From the NCBI GenBank assembly GCA_003615045.1, contig ML014136.1:100064-164063 (forward strand): 64,000 bases of DNA. Reading direction: 5' to 3'. The notes under the pieces were generated by a model that saw only the letters and a list, made by a program, of their open reading frames with translations, had not been told where the DNA came from and searched no databases. The translations under genes and the position numbers were made by a program. This stretch comes from Caulochytrium protostelioides (lineage: Eukaryota > Chytridiomycota > Caulochytriomycetes > Caulochytriales > Caulochytriaceae). Of this stretch, positions 57,191-64,000 are shown piece after piece; the first letter of the stretch is position 1; each line of letters begins with the position of its first letter.

Positions 57191-58475
57191 CCGGCGGCGG
57201 CGATTGCAGCGTGGAAGGCGGTCCCCTAGCCGATGGAGCCAGCGCTGTCGGCTCGCACGACGGGCCTCTCGTCGTCCATCCACGTCTGCATCTGGATCCC
57301 CAACGGGATGTGTATCTGCATTTGTATCGACGGGACGATCGACACAGGCATGTGCACCACACACGCGTATGCGGCATAAAGCCGCCAGGGGGAGCCAGGC
57401 TGTGAAGCCGAGCGACGAGGTTGTGCACAGGCGGCGACAGCGAAAAAAAAAGGGCACGGAGGTGGGCGCGCCATGCGCTCAGGGCATGCGTGGAGAAGGG
57501 CCTGAGTTCGCTGGGTGGCCAGAGCGCTGACGCGAGGAACGCCGGACGGCCCGGCGATAGGCCGAGGGGACGGTGGCGGTCTCAGCGCGCCCCCGTCACC
57601 TGCTTCGGCGTTAACATGCTGTGCCAAAAGCGCCGTATGATGCACTGGATCCAGCGTTTTGTTTCACGTGAGACCACGGGTGTTGCAGCTCGGTCCCGGC
57701 GGCGGCGGCGACGCCAGAAGCGAGGCGTTTGCGGGCGTCTTCGCCGATCGACCGAGGGACGGCCCGGCGGAGACGCAGACTAGGCCTTCCCGCTGATTCG
57801 GCGCCTTCCGGGACAGCCACCGGAAAGCGGAACCTGGGGTGATATGCGGCATGCGGCAACCGAGGTTCAGCTTCGTCGCTAGGTCGGTCCGACCCGGCCG
57901 GATGCGGGTGGGTCATACGGTGGCGGGTTAGGGGGCATGGCGAAGGCCACGGTCGCCGCTGTCGTCGTGTCGTGCCGACCAGCATGCGGCACGCGGGGAC
58001 CATTCGCTGCTCGCCGACCCATGCCTTCATGTTGCCAAACACAGCAGAGCCATGTATGGATCCTGAGCAGCCAGCATCGGGCATCGAGCATCGGGCAGCT
58101 TTGAGCGCTGCATCCTACGCGGGCGGTGCTTCCGCATATGGAATCCCATATCGCGTTGGGGTCAATTGTGCTCACACAGCGACCCACACGGACCGCGGAG
58201 GTGGCGGCGGATGGAGCAGCAGGCCTGACGAGCGATGTCCGGTGATCGGACTGGAAGCATCACGAGACCCGAGAACCCTCGCGCCGCCGGTGATCACTCG
58301 AGACGGCGGAGAGCGCGCGCAACATAAAAAGGCATGCAGAGCGCTGCGCATCACTTTTTCCGATGACGCGGAGGCCGAGTCGGGTCGGGCAGACTCGCAC
58401 CACCCATCGCATTGTGTCGTCTCGTTGCAGCGGCGAGTGGGGCGCCACTTTTTGATTGCTACGGAGCGACCCGAC

Positions 58476-58493
58476 AAAAAAAAAAAAAAAAAA
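58476..58493 (+). repeat. A18 homopolymer tract
   Basis: Eighteen consecutive A in the 5' region of the HMG-box gene, followed within 10 bases by a 16-base direct repeat. It could be a nucleosome-excluding promoter tract or a retroposed tail; the sequence alone does not decide. Confidence 0.85.
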
Positions 58494-58858
58494 TAGACTT
58501 TGAGCTTCCCCGAACAGAACTCTTGCGAGCTTCCCCGAACAGCTCCGCCACCCAGCCCCCATCTTTCATACCAGAAACAGCGCTCACTTCGCGTGCGTCA
58601 CGCATTCCCCGTCTCTCGGCTTCTTTGATTTCAGGAACAGTCACTGCTGTTGTCTCAGCATCAGCGGCGCACAGCTGATTGGCCCTCACTGACGACACAA
58701 AGCTGATCAGCCACTCCCACGGCGGCGTCATTTGCCCAAGGCTGATCCGTGATTAAGCACCGGTGTGCTCGTTCGATTCGTCGTTCGATTCCTGTTAACT
58801 TTCACGGACTCATCAGCACGTGGAAGCAAAAAGGACTTGACGGGTGTTAATTGTCATC

Positions 58859-60946
58859 ATGGCGGAGGACCGGGGCGTCGCCATGAAGCGCGAGAGGCCT
58901 AGCGTCGGACCTCTGGCCATCGCGCTCGCCGACACCGTCGAGGCGGCGCTCGGCGGATTCCAAGGCGACCAGGGCTCGCCGTGGCGATGCCCATGGATGC
59001 CGACCCCGACGCCACCCTCACCGCCTTCGTCCGCGACTGCGGACCATGAACATGACTTACATCTTTCGCTGGATCTGGATCTTTCCGAGCACCGATTACG
59101 GCATCCAGATGATGGCAACTGTGACCCGCACCATACCAGCCAAGCGCAAATAAAGACGCTACAAGAAGCTAAGAATGCATACAGCCTTATCGACGACGGC
59201 TTATCGGCGCACAGCGACCGCGAGAGAATCGACGAAAGCTTGTTTGAGCAGATCCTAGAAGCCGTCAATGCAGGAATCAAACCAGGAGGCTTGCCGATCC
59301 AGCTTTTTACCATGCCGCAGCTGCCTCGGACGCCGCTCGGCCAGACGATCACGGCCCTGATTCCCGGGTGGACCGGCGCGATGCCGCCGGCATTCGCCGC
59401 TTACGAGAACAAAGCGCGCCGTGTGCGCAAGCCGGGGCCTCACCGCGCTCGCATCCCGCGGCCCGCGAACTCCTTCATGCTCTACCGCCAAATCCTTCAG
59501 CCCATCATTCTCGCACTCAACCCGGGTCGCGACTCGAAAGATGCATCCAAAATCATTGCTGAGTTATGGCGGTCGGAGGATGCCGTGAGCAAACTCTTTT
59601 ACAAGCAACTCTCGGAAGTCAATCGCCGGCAGCACCGCATCAAGTATCCGAGCTACAAGTTTCTTCCGCGGCGCCATGCGCATCACCATGAGCATGCGGC
59701 GCCGTCGTCGCCACCCACGCCCACGCCCTTCGCATCGACATCGGCCTTATGTGATGCCCGCGCGAGGATGGATATGTCCGAGGCCCAAGCGGCGCGCAGC
59801 GCCGAAACCCACTACGATATGCCGCGCCTCGCCCAAGCGCCCAACTCTACGAGTGCGATCTTGCCCTCGACCCTCTCAAGTCTGCCTCCTTTGCAAGCTG
59901 CCGCGACGACCTTGACCGGGATGTCCGAATCGTGGATGGGCGTGACTGCATCCTTGGAGCCCCCCAGCATGCTCCCTACGCCCAGCCCTTCGAGCTACCC
60001 AACGTACCCGATGCTGTCGCCGTATCCGGTGCACTCCACTGCATTTTTAGCGCCGTCGGCGCTCGCCTTCACACCGCTCACGTCCTGCGTCGACCATGCC
60101 TCCCAGGCCGCCCCCTTGGTGGCAGGCGCGCCGCCGTCGCCGACGAGCCCCCCATTTCTTCATCTTGCCGCCCCGCATGCCGTGGCAGCGTGGATGGGCC
60201 CGCCCCTCGTGTCGACCGCGTCTTTGCTGTCTAATCGACCCCACAGCGCTGCGTCTCGGAGCGGGCACGCCCCTCCTACCGGACCCAGCCCGATCCTGCA
60301 GAGCCTCGTCTTTGGCCAAGAGTCGCCGTTCCTCGCAGCGCTAGAGCCGAGTTTCCATGACTTGGCCCTCTCGCTCGACGATGTGTCATTGGCCGTTGCG
60401 CCGTCATTGACGTCCGCGGTGTCCTCGGCATCAGCATCGACACTGTTCCCGCCCTTCTCGGCCGTCACCGCTGCGCCCAAGAGTCCCGGGCCAAACAAGT
60501 CGATGTCCGCCGCCGGGATGGCCTTTCCGTATGCGCTAGCTGCGGATACAGCGGTGCTGTCGCATGATAGGATGACAACGGTCAGACCGCTGAAAGCAGC
60601 TGAGGCCACGACGACAGCAGTGCCGGCATCACCGTTGAACCCACTAAGTGGCATTCGAACCATGTCCCTAATGGACGGCAATGCCCAACACGCGCAACCA
60701 GCCGCCCACCGGCTGGGTCCAACAGCGACACTATCGTCTCCTCTTGTACTGCCCAGCGCGGGATCGATTCGGACCGATCTGCCGTTTGATTTAGGGTTCG
60801 ATTGGAGTATGGACGCCGGGATACGAGAGCTGCAGCTGGTGCTGGCGCTCGGGAACGAACTGACCATGGACCTCACAAGCTTGCCTGCGTGGACAGTCGC
60901 CGGGCCCTTGACCGCTTCGTCGCCGGATCCGCGGCGATGTGGCTAG
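58859..60946 (+). CDS. HMG-box transcription factor, MATA/mating-type class
   Basis: From ATG 58859 (ATCATGG; the frame opens at a GTG five codons earlier) the product is 695 residues. The HMG box spans about residues 198-273: RIPRPANSFMLYRQILQPII, then DASKIIAELWRSEDAVSKLF and KQLSEVNRRQHRIKYPSYKF, followed by LPRR. The IPRPxNxFxLYR start and YPxYKFxPRR end mark the MATA_HMG subclass of fungal mating-type proteins (MAT1-2, Mucorales sexP/sexM, Ste11/Rop1) rather than the Nhp6 or SOX type. The rest is Ser/Pro/Ala-rich with a possible hydrophobic-acidic activation patch near the end (DLPFDLGFDWSM). Such factors control sexual or developmental genes in the nucleus. Flanks do not resemble the Mucorales sex locus (no TptA or RnhA gene), so a mating-type role is only a possibility. 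Confidence 0.85.
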   Translation: MAEDRGVAMKRERPSVGPLAIALADTVEAALGGFQGDQGSPWRCPWMPTPTPPSPPSSATADHEHDLHLSLDLDLSEHRLRHPDDGNCDPHHTSQAQIKTLQEAKNAYSLIDDGLSAHSDRERIDESLFEQILEAVNAGIKPGGLPIQLFTMPQLPRTPLGQTITALIPGWTGAMPPAFAAYENKARRVRKPGPHRARIPRPANSFMLYRQILQPIILALNPGRDSKDASKIIAELWRSEDAVSKLFYKQLSEVNRRQHRIKYPSYKFLPRRHAHHHEHAAPSSPPTPTPFASTSALCDARARMDMSEAQAARSAETHYDMPRLAQAPNSTSAILPSTLSSLPPLQAAATTLTGMSESWMGVTASLEPPSMLPTPSPSSYPTYPMLSPYPVHSTAFLAPSALAFTPLTSCVDHASQAAPLVAGAPPSPTSPPFLHLAAPHAVAAWMGPPLVSTASLLSNRPHSAASRSGHAPPTGPSPILQSLVFGQESPFLAALEPSFHDLALSLDDVSLAVAPSLTSAVSSASASTLFPPFSAVTAAPKSPGPNKSMSAAGMAFPYALAADTAVLSHDRMTTVRPLKAAEATTTAVPASPLNPLSGIRTMSLMDGNAQHAQPAAHRLGPTATLSSPLVLPSAGSIRTDLPFDLGFDWSMDAGIRELQLVLALGNELTMDLTSLPAWTVAGPLTASSPDPRRCG

Positions 60947-61582
60947 GGCCCACTCACGTCTCGTCTTCGCTAACGGTAGCTCCCGCCAACATTTGACAGG
61001 GGGTGATGCTATCTAAACAAGAGGGCGAAGGATTCGTATGTAAACTACAGATCGAAGGACAATGAGAGCCGTTAGTTACTTCTATTTTGATAAATGCACA
61101 TATTTCACGTGAGCTGCTACTGACGGGGAACACCGACGCTCCAGTACGCTGCAGCGGCTCCTTGAAATTACACCCTCATGTCTCTATCTGCTTTCGGGCT
61201 ACTTTGCCGACTTTTGGGTCAGCTGTCGACTTGGTTGTCGCTCCTTGCGGCCATACAGCTCGAAAGGGTCGATGTGCTTGAGGTAGACACGCCTTGGCAC
61301 CACCGAAGGGCCGCTGGGGCCTACACCCCGCAAACTCCGCAATCATGTACGATAGCAGGGGAGGACCCCAGCGCCCTAGCGTATTGCCGCTCCTGCGAAG
61401 TGACATACGCCACAGTCGCCGAGGCTCTTGGTGCCCTTCACCCCTGCTGATGGGTGCTGATGGGTGCTTCTTCGCAGAGTCGCTGTTACCAACGTACGAG
61501 TGCATTTCCGTCGCGCTGGTCTTGCATGTATAACGCATCTGCATACAGTTTAATCCCTAGCGTGGTTTCTGTATGACACCCG
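60947..61582. other. Intergenic, no gene recognised
   Basis: AT-richer sequence following the HMG gene (61000-61150 especially), marking the change toward the less GC-rich repeat-protein locus. Short frames on both strands show no domain. Confidence 0.5.
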
Positions 61583-64000
61583 TTGTCATCTGTGGCTCAC
61601 CAGTATCTACTATCCACCCATCTTATCCCTCCCTTATCAGGTCTCTGCCACGATGCAGCTGATCGTACGGGGCCGCAATGGCTGCTCAGCGTCCTGCTTC
61701 TGGCCCTTCTCATGAGCCTCGTCGTCACGGCCATGCCGGCTGATCCTGCCGATGTAAGCCAGTATGGACTCAATGTTGCCCCGGAAACAGAAGAACGACC
61801 AGATACTGTCGGTCAGATGTCTCGCCCTGGCTTCTTTGCAGAAACTTCCCGACCGGAGCAGCTACAGCTACCGACAGGAAAACGGAGCGCTGACAACAAG
61901 TCCCCCGACTGGCGGGCAAAAAAAAAAATTCAGATTCCTTGACGCACGTCCGGCCTATAATCCAAATTGGGATCATAAACGAGAGGAGGTTCAGCTTGAG
62001 CTTGTTCAGCTTGAGCTCTATCAGCTTCAATCCACCGAGGGCTTGACTTTCAAGGCGTTTGTCGATGCCGTCTGTAGGCCATTTCACGAGATGAAAGACG
62101 AACCTTTCGATTATAACGACCCAAAGACCCCGTACTTGTTTAAATACCGCAGTCTATTGGAGAATGCTTTCACGAACCATTTGTCCACCTTCGGCATGCT
62201 AGACGAATCTACACTCGATCACTCGGCGGGAACTTCAAATAGCCAATCTCTTTCCACTATACCCGGTCACATCGCGCGTATTAGGAAGTATTTCGATGAG
62301 GTGGATCCGGTGTATGTTGCTTGGCACTCGCTGAGCAAAGAACGAAAGCAATCAATGAAATTCTGGAAAATGCCCTCATGTTCATTTATCTAAAGCACAC
62401 GGTAGCCAAAGGAGCAAAGAGCGATATCTATGATCATGGAAAGTTTCAGAACCCGTCGAAAGCTAACGATCAACTACGATGGACTCAGGATGCTCTGTCA
62501 TCGATGCTTTTCGATCCTCCCCATATCGATCTCCGGATAAGAATTCGAAACTTCGTAGAACCACTCGCTCTATTTGACCCAACAGCCAAAGACATCTTTG
62601 CCATGCTGCAGTCGTCGACGTCCGAGCTCGGGTATGATAACACGGGGTCGCACGACCGATTCTTATTGGGCAGCTCCACAATTATCAACGCAAGACATCG
62701 TCGACGCTCTTCGAAACTACATCAAGAAATCCGGCAAACCGCCACGGTTGTTGACGTGGCAGCTCGACCTCAGATACGGCCATACTATCTTCGACTCTTT
62801 CGGGAGATGGAGTACTGTGCATGACGACATCAAATGCATGTACCAACTCACTGACAAGCTAATTTTTAATCCATTTGTCAAGGCTGTCGAGCGTTTCAAA
62901 GCGTTCTTCATCACCGAAATTGGAAACGAGCCCCCATCCATTCTTCCCATTGAACACATGGCGAAACAGGCTGTTTTTGATCCCTTCTTTTTTCATCGTT
63001 ACAAGCAGTTTCGTGACCGGTTTCCAGGGTCGCTTCCTGTAGCTATGCCCACTGTGCCTATCACACAAAAAAGGAACCGCAATAACATGAAGTCGGATCA
63101 GGAGAAGGAGCTGGATTATCTCGGAGAACAGATTCGCAGTCTATCAAAAACAACGTGGATCAAAGCTTTTCGGCCTCGAGAACCTAGCGAAGGCCCCAGT
63201 ACAAGTATGCCGCTCAAGGAGGTTTTGGACCAGCTCTACACGCTACTGCTGAATTACATAAATATATGCTGAAAAAAGAAAGTTCAAAACGTCCAACGAG
63301 AGCACATCGAGTAAAAATGGCTTGCCGTGTTTGATCATTTTTCACAAAGCTGTTAAAGACTTTCTCCAAGCCGCCAAGCTTGACGAGAGTGCGCCCCGTG
63401 CTCGGAGATCCGATAACAAGAATTTTTTTGAAGCGTATGTCGCTGAGATACAGAAGCTGTATGATGCGTGGTACTTGATCGGACACACTCTTTTGAAGGA
63501 ACGTGTTGCAGTCATGGACACGATCATCATCTCTCTGTATTCCTGTCTTCTCGTGTTCGAGCCAACCGCGAGTAGGAGAAGCCTGATAAATGGTGTGCCG
63601 GAAGGAGCAATTCAAGGAATACAAAAAGCGCCACAGCCGCTTAACTTGCATAACAGGCTAACAAAAGAACGGCGACAGAAAGTGTCCATCTGCAGTCAAT
63701 ATTTTACTGATCTCCTGAAAGCTAAACTATCTTCTGACCAGTTTGTTCCGCCGATATATTCACCGACGAATCCACCGAGTAACCGAGCAGTTGACTCATT
63801 GAAAGATCTCTTGCCGAAAATCAAAGAACTCCTCGAACCACTCTTGCCGTATGACGAAACAGCCCAAAGTATCTCTGGCATCTTGCGGCCGCTGTATTCC
63901 GAGCTGCACCGTGGCGAGCTTGACCTTTTGCTTTTAGATCAAGAGGCATTAGCCTGGGCCACGATTAAGTCTATCTACCGGAGACAAGAATTGGTCGGTT
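61583..64000 (+). pseudogene. Frame-broken repeat-protein gene, continues past window
   Basis: Successive plus-strand frames carry one helical protein: 61583-61942, then 61764-62393, 62321-62824, 62574-63272, and about 63320 to the window end. Shifts fall at an A11 run (61918-61928), near 62340, near 62680, near 63260 and near 63320. The first segment has a signal-peptide-like core (WLLSVLLLALLMSLVVTAMP) but no in-frame ATG before it. The protein is internally repetitive: RIRNFVEPLALFD and later FAMLQSSTSEL (about 62540-62625) match KIKELLEPLLPYD and SGILRPLYSEL (about 63820-63910). VYVAWHSLSKER matches LYDAWYLIGHTLLKER. It resembles the first gene of the window. Base composition is much less GC-rich than the neighbours. 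No known domain is recognised. The intact 13.4 kb frame elsewhere argues against many assembly errors, so decay is favoured; introns at some breaks are not excluded. Confidence 0.55.

Larger units (their letters stand above)
54296..58858. other. 4.6 kb gene-poor region
   Basis: No convincing gene is found on either strand between the SH3 membrane gene and the HMG gene, although many short frames exist. It contains a CAA/CAG repeat (57143-57190), a tandem 20-base duplication (units at 56731-56750 and 56753-56772), an A18 tract (58476-58493) and, just after it, a direct repeat of GAGCTTCCCCGAACAG at 58502-58517 and 58527-58542. The minus-strand frame 56657-57457 with poly-Cys is only the CAG repeat read backwards. 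Confidence 0.5.

Noticed and set aside
56657-57457. 267-codon minus-strand frame with a run of 17 cysteines
   Set aside because: The cysteine run is the CAG repeat read on the other strand; flanks resemble no protein.
58476-58542. A18 tract plus 16-base direct repeat considered as a retroposon tail with target-site duplication
   Set aside because: Both repeat copies lie on the same side of the A tract rather than flanking an element, and no element body is recognised.
61918-61928. A11 run considered as an intron boundary in the repeat-protein locus
   Set aside because: No GT...AG pair near the run restores the frame convincingly; a one-base slip in the homopolymer does, so a frameshift is preferred.

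Overview
The window is nuclear DNA from a GC-rich, intron-poor fungus. Four points suggest an early-diverging, zoosporic (chytrid-like) lineage. A Polo-like kinase 4 (PLK4) with a kinase domain, a cryptic polo box and a terminal polo box is present; that centriole kinase is lost in Dikarya but kept in flagellated fungi. A MATA-type HMG-box protein and a fungal-style Atg13 mark it as a fungus. The few introns are short and begin with GTAAGT or GTAAAC. Remnants of Fanzor nucleases fit an early fungus. The species is not identified; Caulochytrium-like GC-rich chytrids are one possibility, and that is inference.

Layout. 0-1.1 kb: 5'-truncated end of a less GC-rich orphan gene. 2.2-5.6 kb: DnaJ co-chaperone whose J-domain is split by a CT-repeat intron. 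6.4-7.7 kb: tRNA-splicing endonuclease subunit Sen2. 8.4-10.0 kb: unknown, probably mitochondrial helical protein. 10.6-11.2 kb: GINS subunit Psf1. 11.3-11.65 kb: Fanzor remnant 1. 11.7-13.2 kb (-): glutaryl-CoA dehydrogenase. 14.1-15.9 kb (-): CDF zinc transporter. 17.9-18.4 kb: Cks1. 19.5-32.9 kb: a 4,455-residue intronless bridge-like lipid transfer protein of the Fmp27/BLTP2 (Hobbit) family. 33.1-34.2 kb (-): Atp10. 35.8-40.2 kb: Atg13. 40.8-41.1 kb: mitochondrial ribosomal protein bL34m. 41.3-42.6 kb (-): two-exon O-methyltransferase. 44.1-47.3 kb: PLK4. 47.4-50.0 kb (-): UBP14/USP5 deubiquitinase with a newly assigned first exon. 50.7-51.4 kb (-): Fanzor remnant 2. 51.8-54.3 kb (-): single-pass membrane protein with a cytoplasmic SH3 domain. 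54.3-58.9 kb: gene-poor. 58.9-60.9 kb: HMG-box factor. 61.6-64 kb: frame-broken member of a repeat protein family that resembles the first gene.

The genes are mostly unlinked housekeeping functions: RNA processing, DNA replication, cell cycle, autophagy, mitochondrial biogenesis, lipid transport and ubiquitin recycling. There is no operon-like logic. The less usual content is the pair of decayed Fanzor loci about 39 kb apart, the AT-richer repeat-protein family at both window ends, the membrane-SH3 gene and HMG gene around a gene-poor stretch, and strong simple repeats in regulatory and intronic DNA.
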